A stretch of DNA of 64,000 nt, taken from contig JAQFVV010000031.1 in the NCBI GenBank assembly GCA_028023455.1, positions 1,242,001 through 1,306,000 of the forward strand. The letters are read 5' to 3'. The notes beneath the pieces are model-generated. The model searched no databases. It was not told the origin of the DNA and saw only the letters and a list, made by a program, of their open reading frames with translations. Source of the stretch: Epiperipatus broadwayi (Eukaryota > Onychophora > Udeonychophora > Euonychophora > Peripatidae). Positions 26,230 through 36,481 of this stretch are shown here, in pieces. How positions within the stretch are numbered: position 1 is the stretch's first letter; every line of letters starts with the position of its first letter. Position numbers and translations under genes: made by a program.

Positions 26230-27133
26230 TAGGGTATATGAGCACAGATTTTCACATGACTCATTACTCACCACTCTATCTCATATCACTTATACACTTG
26301 AACACACATTAGCCTTTGAGTATTCCATTATCAGATTTTCAATTGGATGGACAGTTGAAGAGTTGGAGTGTGAAGTGGATTGAAGTCTGTCCATTAAAGT
26401 ATGAAGATTGGCTATCTTAATATATATCTGAGCACTTATTGCATATATGTGTAGAGATGATAATCTGGACCAACAGATAATTGCTGGTTTAGCATGAAAT
26501 ACATATATTGGTGATTATTTATCTTTTCGAAATATGTGTTCAAGTGTAATTAGTGATATGAGATAGAGTGATGAGTAGTGAATCGTGTGAAAGTCTGTGC
26601 TCATATACCCTATATATTACATATGTTGATACAGGTATATAATAAGCCTGTATTTTAGTTATTACATAGGAGAGATGTCTGCCCATCCCTTGTATATGTA
26701 TTAAATGGATTATGTCCTGTACATAAGGGATCAAATTGACTTTAGGTCAACATGGGTGTGACAAGAATCTTGACCTCAGGGTGGCCTTTGAGCATTCTAT
26801 CATCAGATTTTCAACTGGATGGACGGTTGAAGAGTTGGATTGTGGAGTGGATTGAAGCCTGTCCATTAAAGTATGAAGATTGGCTATCTTAATATATATC
26901 TGAGCACTTATTGCATATATGTGTAGAGATGATAATCTGGACCAACTGATGATTGCTGGTTTAGCATGAAATACATATATTGGTGATTATTTATCTTTTC
27001 GACATATATGTGTTCAAGTGTATCAATGATATGAGATAGAGTGGAGAGTAATGGGTCGTGTGAAAGTCTGTGCTCATATACCCTATATATTACATATATT
27101 CATACAGATATATAATAAGCCAGTATTTCAGAT
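26230..27133. mobile_element. Composite repeat: ~350-bp direct duplication with an inverted terminal segment
   Basis: Two direct copies, about 26,312-26,662 and 26,784-27,132 (offset 472 bp), are very similar. They share GTCCATTAAAGTATGAAGAT and GGTTTAGCATGAAATACATA. In addition, 26,232-26,309 is the reverse complement of the segment around 26,530-26,612 and again of about 27,003-27,090. The unit's end (AAGTCTGTGCTCATATACCC) is related to the tRNA-like repeat at 14.7 kb. The structure may be a foldback element whose body was duplicated, or two nested insertions of one family. No coding capacity. Confidence 0.65.
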
Positions 27134-27754
27134 ACATTTAAATAAAGTATAATATATTACTAGATTAATAAATATATTTATTATTATTATTATTATTTTA
27201 AGTTAAGATTTTCTAATTTTTTATTTTTTTAATTTCAAATATATGCATAATGCTTCTCTTTTTTTTCAAAAAAATATTAAAAGGAGGGGGGGTCTATATT
27301 CAGTGTGGAGAATATTTTTCATAGCAAAATAAAAGTCTTCCGTTGCATTTAGTCAGATAAAAAAAAAAAAGATAAATGAATACAAATTATCTACTTTTTT
27401 CTTTTCAGTTAATTATATATAAATAATGAAAAAACAATGACCATTAAAATTGATAGGACTGTTTAAGAAATTTTGCAGAAAAGTGAAAAAGAATCAATAA
27501 AGCTGCTGACCACATTATGCCAATTAATCTAGAAAATTATTTGATTGGCTATAGATTGAAAGAAATCAATGTTATATTTCTTTATCAAAGGAAAGTCTTG
27601 ACAGAAGTAGGCAAACTTTTAATACCACATGCAAATAAGATTAAGCTGAAATCATTCAGTGCAGATTCAATTCTTACAGTGATGTAGAATAGCCAAAAAT
27701 ATAAATTGGTTCTGGAAAAATCAACAAATCAGATAATTAAGATCATAAGTTGCA
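27134..27754. other. A+T-rich DNA upstream of the RTE relic
   Basis: The left half is low complexity. From about 27,420 composition becomes less extreme and the plus strand may be older RTE coding sequence, but I cannot align it by eye. Confidence 0.35.
27180..27201. repeat. (TTA)n microsatellite
   Basis: Uninterrupted TTA repeats in otherwise featureless A+T-rich DNA. Confidence 0.7.
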
Positions 27755-27952
27755 AAAAAAAAATTATATGAGTTTTATTGTACTCAGAAAAATGGGTAAA
27801 CCAGTGCATTATATTGTTCTTATAAAAAGTTTATATATAAAACCAGAAACAAAATTACCACATGTGCAAACAGATTGATTTCACATATGCAAAGAAATTT
27901 TAAAAACTTGGATATTGTCACCTGACCTATTCAATTGATTTAATGAATACTG

Positions 27953-29005
27953 GGTACTCATACTTATGACAATCTATCCCGCTTGATGGAATTGCTCCTC
28001 CAACAAAACACCGATATAACGTTACCGGGCCATTACATTTTCTTTAATATTTTAACAAATAAACAATACACAGACAACTCTTTAAAATTTATGTTATTTT
28101 ATTATTTTTTAAACTAATGTTATAGATTTGCAATTAATAAGCAATTTTTTTTTTTGTTTTATAATAAATGTTTTTTTATTTTAGATATTTTTTATTTTTA
28201 AATAACCAATATTTTTTTGTTTTGTAAGAAATGTTCGTTTAGGTTAAGGTTTTTTTTTTTTTTTTAAAGTAATTAAATATATCTGCAAAATGTTCATTAG
28301 TTAATACCGTGTTTTTTCACTAAATGTTGATTTGATTACTTCAAACACAGTTTTATTTTTGGTTGATAAACAATACCTCAAGAACCAACTTATTTTTGTT
28401 TGGTAATAAATGCTCCATTATTTAATTATTATTTTTTTGTTTGCAAACCCGTAATTTAATATATTATGCAATAGAGACAGCTTGAATGAAGACTTTTTTT
28501 CACAAGTAGCCATTTTTTCACCAACCCAAGCTCTCACAACGTATGAGACTTTAGATTCAGGTATGCCAAATTGCCACATTTCCTAATTTTAATGCACTTT
28601 TGGGTGGGGGGAGGATACATTGGGTACAGTGTAATAATTTGGAGGACCTTATAGTAATTTATTTAGGTTTGAAAATAATTACTTCTGAACGAATATTAGT
28701 TCACTTTCTGTCATTTAAATTATTCACACACTATCATGATAACTTAGCGATATGTTAAGTGTCAGCATTCGTATCGATGGTAAACAACACATATCAGAGC
28801 TAACTGATACGGTAGGTTAAGTGTGAATTGCGAGAGCAATTGATCACAAAACATGCTGCTGGCTGCCGTTAGCCAAAAGACTCAATTGCTAGCACTCAAT
28901 TACTGATAACAATTGAGAAGTTGTGCCTGATAAACGGTATTTTCAACTACTTTTGGCTAGCAACAACACCATCAAGCGGGATGGATTGTCATAAGTATGA
29001 GTACC
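27953..29005. mobile_element. GGTACT-TIR nonautonomous DNA transposon, copy 1 (1053 bp)
   Basis: Left terminus GGTACTCATACTTATGACAA is matched by the reverse complement of the right terminus over about 37 bp with one mismatch, ending in CCCGCTTGATGG. It is flanked by GAATACTG (27,945-27,952) and GAATACGG (29,006-29,013), an 8-bp target duplication with one change. The insertion splits an RTE reverse transcriptase frame that can be followed on both sides, which confirms the boundaries. The body has oligo-T tracts and a right half with small inverted repeats around CAATTG, and no transposase. A TIR starting GG with an 8-bp duplication points to Merlin; hAT also makes 8-bp duplications. Confidence 0.85.
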
Positions 29006-29175
29006 GAATACGGTAATGTGGAAAGCAAAAGTAGACAAAGATAAATATGGATTTAGAATTGGTGAAAAAAACAATAATAATCTAGGGGAAGCTGATGATA
29101 TCAGATTTAAAGATAAAGGAACTTGAAAACATTTTTAAAATTAGATCATTGGAGTTTCTACCTCTTTAATTCATT

Positions 29176-29180
29176 CGGCG

Positions 29181-29217
<37 letters not shown>

Positions 29218-29219
29218 TC
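29176..29219. repeat. (CAG)n(TAG)n trinucleotide repeat
   Basis: A perfect run of CAG triplets, preceded by two CGG-phase triplets, passes directly into TAG triplets. It is probably the microsatellite tail of the adjoining RTE relic, though a slipped microsatellite is equally possible. Confidence 0.75.
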
Positions 29220-29298
29220 AAAAAAACAAGAATAATTGCAATGAAAAGGCCAAAAAGAAATTTACATCTCTAAAAAGGAAAATCAGAATTATTTAAAA

Positions 29299-29541
29299 GA
29301 ATGGCACTCAACCTTTTGGGTTCCACAACCCATTTAAAGAATAACTAAATCCCTCTGTACCCAGCCCTCTTATAAAAAATATTGTCATAAAAAAAATAAG
29401 TAAATAAAAAATATTTACACCAGTTTTACATTATTTGAATAAATTATTTAAATGTAAGTTTTCAAAAATAGTTTATCTTTCTCATACTGCTTATAAGTCT
29501 ATCGTAAGCCACAAGGCATACCATAGGTTGAAAATAGCTGA
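29299..29541. mobile_element. hAT-type miniature element (MITE), ~240 bp
   Basis: The left end GGCACTCAACCTTTTGGGTT and the reverse complement of the right end CAGCTATTTTCAACCTATGG share the CAGnGG..TCAACC form typical of hAT terminal repeats. Flanks TTTAAAAG and TTTAAAGT are a plausible degraded 8-bp target duplication. The interior is A+T-rich with CCCAGCCCT near the left end. Nonautonomous; would have been moved by an hAT transposase in trans. Confidence 0.55.
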
Positions 29542-29687
29542 TTTAAAGTATAGAATTTCTTGTAACCCTCTATGAATACCAAAATTAGGCAATTTCTATC
29601 TTCTTTTACAATATATTAAATGATACAGAAAATTTGAGAATAAAAAACATCTAAATATATGTGAGCTTATAAATACAAGCAAATATA

Positions 29688-29770
29688 TTGAATCGGGTTC
29701 ACTGAAAGAGCTTTACTCTTGCTAGGTTTTACTGGGTTTAAATCCCCTTTTATAATAATTAAAAAAAAAC
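29688..29770 (+). repeat. tRNA-like SINE fragment with A-rich tail
   Basis: TTCACTGAAAGAGC (29,698-29,711) matches a tRNA D-arm/A-box region and GGGTTTAAATCCCC (29,733-29,746) a T-arm/B box with a perfect GGG/CCC stem. The spacing is tRNA-like, and a short spacer then leads into oligo-A at 29,761. The 5' acceptor half is eroded. This reads as a tRNA-derived SINE or tRNA pseudogene rather than a functional tRNA gene, since no complete cloverleaf is seen. Confidence 0.5.
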
Positions 29771-30327
29771 ACGGAGATGGACCGGCCCTTCAAGCAGAGA
29801 AGTAGAATACCATTGAAAGATGAACCATCAACAGTATCTATAACCAGATTGAGACTATACAAAGCATAACCTACGATCACATTTCCAGGCTATAGCACTT
29901 CTCGATTGCTAGATTCAAACTCCTGCCATCAGAAGTATTGTATTTGTTTTAAGGATCAATCTCAGGCACCAGCCAACCATAGGTTATATAGTCAGCATGC
30001 TTTGGATGACAGGCACACAATCCTGTACTTGACATATCCCATAACTAGCTCACACTCTGTCTCAGGGTCCAGCACATTACTTAACACATAAATAACTACT
30101 AATTTACTGGTGATGCAGTGATAAGAGCGAGAAAATAGACAAAGTAATATTTAAGCAAACAATAATATTTATTCATGCACATACATATCTAATATAATAT
30201 AAAATAACACAATATAAGATCTTACAGAAAAATATAAATGATTACTTTCAGGCTATACTTATAATAGTCCTTCGTTAAAGTTCATTTCATTTAAAAATAA
30301 AGAGTCTACACTGTGATCAGAATATAC
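29771..30327. other. Mixed-composition repeat-like island
   Basis: About 29,770-30,090 is visibly less A+T-rich. It includes a B-box-like sequence in reverse orientation (AGATTCAAACTCCTGCC, about 29,910), and a plus-strand D-arm-like GGTGATGCAGTGATAAGAGC at about 30,107. These suggest one or more degraded tRNA-derived repeats, but no full unit could be delimited. The remainder to 30,327 is A+T-rich. Confidence 0.3.
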
Positions 30328-30720
30328 TTATAAAGCATCTTTACCTAGGTTTTCATTTGTTTTATTTTCCAACCAGTTGCCCTTTTGTTTCTCTATCGAT
30401 GGCTTCTTGTTTTCTTTCCATTTGTCAAGTTGACAATGGGAGAGAATATGCGGCAGCTTCTTCACAATCTTAGCATTGGTTCCAGGTATTGATTCAGGCA
30501 GGGACAGTTGATTTGCAGAGGACTTTAGGGCATGGAGTCATGTCGAACACTCCTATGGCTTCTGCAGCTTTTGCATTAATGTTGATCACAACAATAATGA
30601 CTGGTTTGTTATGGCATTTAAATTTCACCAAAACTCTGACTCTGCATACTGTATATAAGACTCCTAACTGAATGAATAATACTGGACTGATATATTTGAC
30701 TGATTTGCAGATTGCAGCTC
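30328..30720 (-). pseudogene. Unidentified coding-like patch on the minus strand
   Basis: Two overlapping minus-strand frames are unusually open for this DNA. One (about 30,497-30,745) includes VRVLVKFKCHNKPVIIVVIN and ends in TGA. The other (30,328-30,537) includes NAKIVKKLPHILSHCQLDKW and ends in TAA. They overlap, as if one protein had been split by a frameshift. The KxVKKLPxxL...W spacing is faintly like gag-type proteins of BEL/Pao elements, but this is too weak to name a family. Directly upstream on the same strand is a TATA/initiator pair. It could be a decayed mobile-element gene or a small host gene with introns. Confidence 0.35.
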
Positions 30721-30721
30721 C

Positions 30722-30755
30722 AACTGAATAACAATAGGGAGAGCAACTTTATATA
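30722..30755 (-). promoter_or_regulatory. Candidate core promoter (TATA box plus initiator)
   Basis: On the minus strand TATATAAA begins at 30,755. The A of an initiator-like TTCAGTT falls 30 bases downstream at 30,725, the spacing of animal TATA/Inr promoters; TCAGT is the arthropod-type initiator. It faces the coding-like patch. TATA-like strings are common in A+T-rich DNA, so the evidence is the pairing and spacing only. TTATTCAG could instead be a splice acceptor. Confidence 0.3.
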
Positions 30756-31649
30756 CTTTTTTCTCTCATTGTTTTTAATTCCTTATCATAGTTTTTAATT
30801 TTGATCGTAACTTGAAATCTGTCTTTTAATTTTATATTTCTTGCCTTGATAAGTTAGTGTACGTGGGGGTTTTTTTATTAATTCAATTGTGAGACATAAT
30901 TTTCTTTTACCAACCAAGTAATCTTTAAAATAATTACATTTTGAAAGTTTTACTAACATTTATTTTTACAGACTAATTTTTAGTCTGATTTCACATTTGC
31001 TTATTTTATACATTATAAAAGGAGTTTTTTTAGAAAAAGAGAGAGAGAAAAAAAGTTTTAAATTTTTTTCTAATTCTATTTTAGATTTCTCCCCCACCCA
31101 CTTTTTAACAAATAGTTTTATTATATTTTAAAAGTAAAATATAAGCAATCTTTTTATTTTATTTTTTAAAACGTTTTATAAACCACTCCTTAATTAATCA
31201 TTACTTTTGGACTATTCTCATTTATTTAATTTTTTTTTTTAATAAATCTTATCATTTATTTATTAAATGATAACATATGTAACATAGAATATATATATTT
31301 TTAACATATATATTAGCTAGCGGTATAATATGTATCATACAATTTACGGCAAAAGGTTTAGGACTTCATTTTCAATCCAAATTTTTTACAGCATTTAGCA
31401 TTTTAGTATCAAATTGCAAATCATAATAACTAAAGTTTTTCTGTAGAACTTACGACAAATCCATTAATTATATAGGTATTAAAAGTCATACTGTACAAAA
31501 AAAATTTGGAATACAATATGTGCGTGTATAATATATTGTAATATTATAAACATTGGCCAATTTTAGCCATGACTATATTATAAGCTGCCTCAATAAAATA
31601 AGCTCAAAATAAATGAAAGAAAATAATATTTCATCAATCTCATACACAT
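30756..31649. other. A+T-rich DNA, nothing recognised
   Basis: Low-complexity sequence with homopolymer tracts; no gene, TIR or tRNA-like boxes seen. Confidence 0.5.
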
Positions 31650-32404
31650 GTATGTATAGATTAGATTTATGAAAAACTTTAATGTGTTAGTTTTAAATAT
31701 GCACACATTATATAATTTGAATATGATATATAGGAAAATTATCTTGAACCATTCTATAAATAATAACAACAATTTATTAAATCTCCAAACGTTTTCAAAG
31801 GCTTATCCTTCACTATCAAGAAGTACAAACTCTCTTATCATTTTTCAACGATATACTGATATGCAAATATATCGAACAAAACTGAGTGAATATGCAAATT
31901 AGAATCAGAGTGCCTCCACTCGCCATTTTTTTGACAAGGCGTAAAACGGCTCCCTTTTGTTCATTGTGTGCTCATCTGAGATGATGAAACACGCCTCCTT
32001 AATCTTCCTTCGCAAATTACTCCAGCATTGTGTAGGGAGCGGAGTGATTTGTGAAGGAAGATTAAGGAGGCGTGTTTCATCATCTCAGATGAGCATGCAA
32101 TGAACAAAACGGAGTCGTTTTATGCCTTGTCAAAGAAATGACAAGTGGAGGGGCTCTGATTCTAATTTGCATATTCACCCGGTTTTGTTCGAATATTTAC
32201 ATATCAATATATTGTTGAAAAATGATGAGAGTTTGTACTTCTTGATAATGAAGAGTAAGCCTTCGAAAACATTTGGAGATTTAATAAATTGTTATTATTT
32301 ATAGAATGGTTCAAGATAATTTTCCTATATATCATATTCGAATTATAAAATGTGTGCATATTTAATACTAACATATATTAAAGTTTTACATTTGTATCTA
32401 TAAC
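31650..32404. mobile_element. Large foldback element (~750 bp palindrome)
   Basis: Two arms of roughly 370 bp are reverse complements with modest divergence, centred near 32,035. The outer arms share AAATATGCACACATT and TATATAGGAAAATTATCTTG. The inner arms share GATTAAGGAGGCGTGTTTCA and CATCTCAGATGAGCA. The spacer is short, so a transcript would form a long hairpin. The core is G+C- and CpG-richer than the surroundings. The outer 200 bp on each side are A+T-rich. No coding sequence. Open frames at 31,669-31,902 and 32,122-32,304 are shadows of the palindrome. Confidence 0.85.
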
Positions 32405-35400
32405 ACACTTTTATTTTGTTATATATATATTAGATTTATGTAAAAGTTAAATTTATAGTTATTTTTATTTTTGGAGAAATTGGCAAAATTTGTAAAACTT
32501 CATATATTTCTAACATTTCTATTATGCTAAATTATTATGCATATTTCTTTTCGAATGTGCTAAGTTATAAATTAAAATTATATATTTTATGGCTTTGATT
32601 AATAAGTTAATCAAGGTTATGAACTATTTTGAAAAAAATAAATACTATTTAAGTTTGTTGATAAGATTTGATTATAGAGAAAATTTAATCAAAACCATAA
32701 TTAAATGTAATCAAAGGAATTAAGAGAAAACAAAAACCAGAATTTAAATATAAGAATAAACATGTGTAGACTTTCTCGGAAGGTTTGTCCTAGCTTAACA
32801 AAAGGGTTATAAAAAAACAAAGGGATTATAAAAATAAAAGAAAGCAGGTTACATCTGTGGAAAGTGCATGATACAGATTGGCAGCAACGTAAAAATTTAA
32901 AAAAAATTAATTTTAAATATAGAATCATTCTAGCTTGTTTCAAATCACTGTTATTGTACTTACTCATAACCAACCAGTTAAAATGTTGAATTTATTTGAA
33001 GAGAATACAATGAGCATGAATTGCTAAGTGCACCTGAAATATACCAGCCAGAATCCACAATGAAAATTTGCCAACTTCAGAAAATCACCAAGAAGCCCAT
33101 AATTAAAGGAACTAGAGAAATGTAACCTTTTGCCTACTGACTGTTTTACAATTGCCTGCTATTATCTAGCTCATGTAGTTAAACAACAAATGAAGTAAAT
33201 ACTTGTAACACTCATCTTAAAATCATTCAAAAACCATATCGTAAGAAGTAAAATCAGAAGTAATTTACTAGTGTTAAGTTTACTAAATTCTTTTGAACCA
33301 ATCAGCAGTAAGAATTTATTGATTTATACATATCTGTGGAAGATTTTATTAAAATATTAATATAATTTGTTAAGAATTGGCATTGTAATTGTTTTGTTTT
33401 TTTTGATGTTGTTGTTATTTGAATGTATATTATTTACATCATTTCATTAATAAACATTATTAAGGTATCATAACACATAGATGTAAATTATTTATATGTG
33501 CATATATTTATAATTAATCTATAATTTTTATTTATATATAAGGTTCAGTAAATATTTGTTTTTACTTTTTTATATGAGAGTGAGTGTCTAAATAAATTGC
33601 TAATATTTTATTTTATTTATTTGGTAGTTGTGCATCATTCTCTCAGTAAGCTCATCTCCAATGTATACACATGGATTCTCTATTAAGCACTTATGTTCTG
33701 AGCTGAGAAAAGCTGGATCATTCTGAGTAAACTGAAATAATGATGCAAAAATAACAATTCATGTAATCTTTCTGGGACTTTGAATGCAAGATAATTAAAT
33801 TCAAAATGTGTATACATTCTAATAAAACTCTTATGAATAAATGTTAAACGTGATCCTTTGAGATAGAATTTTGTATATGGTGATCAGGAAATATAAACAA
33901 AAGACCTTGTATAAATATTTTTATAGAGAACAGAAAGTTTCATTACCATCGTCATCAAATCCTATTTTAGCAATCTTTAGGGGCACAGACAAAATATATT
34001 ATTGAAGACTAATGCATATGCACACCAGAAACTTCACCTAAGTGTATAGATATATGAATGATCAGTCTAGATAGATCATCATCATTTTTTAACATCAGTA
34101 TTGGTTTCCTGGTACATAATGCTTTTATAATTTGCTTAAATATATCACTTAAAACTTTTTTTCTTGTTTCTGTTTCTTTAAAACAAAACTATAATAGCCA
34201 TTGGCATTAAATATTAATAATTAACACATTTTCCTTCAATAAAGATTAAAGAGATAAAACAAAGTTTAATTTTAAAATTAGTTTGTCATTAAGTTTTTAT
34301 TTAGGAATGCAAATTTAACAGAAAAAATCACCAATTAGAAAGAAAAAAAATGGCTGCAGGAAAAAAATTCCATATAAGTCAATACTGCAAATAATAGTAA
34401 TTAAATAATATATCGTAGATTATTTTGGATTACAATCTAGAAAAGAAAGAAGAATCAATATATATATTGTATTAAATTAGACAACCTACCTACTTAATAA
34501 CTAATTATCTTCAAGTGTGTTTGTTAGTCCTTCCCTGACACAGGTTGTATTTCCATTTTTCAAGAGTGCTGAAAGATTAAAATGATTTTAAAAAAGAGAA
34601 ATCATTAGTACTACTGACAGAGAGAATGCACATTTTTCAAAGACAGTTTAATAATTTTTAAAGTTTAATTAATAATCCTACAAAAATTTATTAACAATCT
34701 CTTCAAATTGAAGCAACTAATTAAAATAGTGATGGATTTCAGTTTTAATAATGAAAATAAGGCCAAGAGCATATTGTGAAAAAGAATATTAATTATTTAT
34801 ATGTGTGACATGGTTGTGAAATTAGAAAAAAACTGTAAGCTGGTTCTACATTCTAGATATAACCTATATAACATTCATTCCTTGTAAGAATATTTAAATT
34901 AATTAGACTTTGAATGAAATTAGTGATGTACAAGATTAACATTAGTTAAAACTGAAATAAACAGAGAGAAGTTTGAGAAAACTTAAATTATCATGAAAAT
35001 CAAAATGTATAAATATTAATAACAAAAAAATGAAAAGAAGGCAAAAGTAAAAAGAATAAAATTCTTTTAAGTTAAATGAAAAACATTCAGGAAAATCAAG
35101 GAATAATATTATAACAATATTTTTCTATATAATTCTTGTTTAAAATATTATCATAGAAAAGTTTTAAATAATCATTTGCCTTTATGGATTCTAGCATCAT
35201 GACAAAACATTTTATATCAACAATATTCTTTGAAATAATTAATTGTTATATTCATTTCTTTGTAGAGATAGTGTGACCAGTAGAACAATTGAGAATCACC
35301 AAAATAAATTTAACATCAAAATCTCTTGAATATTTAAACAAATGAGTAGGACTTTTGGGATATAACACTTTTACTGACTCAGTTCTCTTGTTCCTAGCAA

Positions 35401-36293
35401 AATTGCATAAAACCAACACTGATCAAAAATCCTTTTACTACTTCTATAGTAAGAATTTGTTTCAAAACTCTTCAAGGCAGTTAAAAAAAAAAATGTGATT
35501 CTTTACTTTGAAAACACTTCTGTCAATAATACTTTATCTGAGATAAAGAAAAAAAGTGGGAAAATCTGGATGTCTGATATATGTTTAAAGCAACTTCTCT
35601 ACTTCTGTGTATTATTTTTTTATTCAAGAAAAAGAATTCCATAGAATCAACAATGAAGTTTACTTGTGTAAATAAAAAGATATCACAATGCCCTTTGTAG
35701 GATAACTAGAGAGTTATCTTTGCTGTCTCTTCATTAATTATAATATTCCATGCACCTTCTTTCTCCCCAGATAATTACAAAGCCTTTTCCATAAACTATT
35801 GCATAGAAATATCACTTAGCATTGATTCTAAAAGCACTTTCACAGTGGCAAATAAATGAGAAATTTTTATTTTAAACTTTGCAATAAAGCTATCTGAAAA
35901 AGTAGTAAAACTTTTTCAAATACAATATTAAGACCTGGTATATGAGATAAATTAATTTTAAAATAAATGAACAATTGTATTATATTTAAAATATACGGAG
36001 TTGCAAACAATACTTTAAAATTTTATATTATCAAAATCATTACAATAGAATACTATTGAAAAAACTGTTAATGGGTTATTATTCCAATGAAAAGGCTAGG
36101 CTAGCCTTTTTTTTTAGGTTCTCCTTCAAATAATTATAATAGCCAGAACACTTCTTTGACTATTAAAACAGTGTTGCTGTTTTTCAGAACCAATAACTAA
36201 TCATAAAAGGATTCACAAATTCTTCCAAATTTTTGGTGGCAAATATAAATTGAGTGATAATCATTTCTTCCAAGTGAGACACAGTGTTTGGAT
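32405..36293. other. A+T-rich DNA, nothing recognised
   Basis: Nearly 4 kb without a supportable gene or repeat. Slightly less A+T-rich patches (about 32,980-33,180 and 33,640-33,740) have no clear open frame or splice framing. Confidence 0.45.
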
Positions 36294-36373
36294 AGTAGTT
36301 TAGCAAACTTTAAAAATCCTATCTTTTCACCAAAGTAGTTTAGCAAACTTTAAAAATCCTATCTTTTCACCAA
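36294..36373. repeat. Perfect 40-bp tandem duplication
   Basis: Two adjacent identical 40-bp units begin at 36,294 and 36,334 (each starts AGTAGTTTAGCAAACTTTAA). Lack of divergence marks a recent event or an assembly artefact. It lies 100 bp left of the GGTACT element. Confidence 0.9.
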
Positions 36374-36481
36374 AATACTTTGTCTTGAAAAACTCATACA
36401 ACTCTTATAAATTTCTCATTAACAATCTCTTTGCATATGTTTTCTCATTTTGTTTCTTGTTTCCACTGAAACTGTCTTTTT

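Larger units (their letters stand above)
27755..29219 (+). mobile_element. RTE/BovB-like LINE relic, interrupted by a TIR element
   Basis: Plus-strand frame 27,780-27,950 reads RKMGKPVHYIVLIKSLYIK, then a TD-stop-FHI block, then WILSPDLFN. This is the reverse transcriptase region around motif B of RTE/BovB LINEs. After the 1053-bp insertion the same protein resumes at 29,014 as VMWKAKVDKDKYGFRIGEK and ends near an ADD triplet (motif C). Two in-frame TGA codons and the loss of sequence after ADD show it is dead. The CAG/TAG trinucleotide run at 29,176-29,219 may be its 3' tail, since RTE elements end in short tandem repeats. Confidence 0.7.

Noticed and set aside
31669-32304. Paired plus-strand frames of 77 and 60 codons
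   Set aside because: They fall on opposite arms of the large palindrome and reflect its inverted repetition, not genes.
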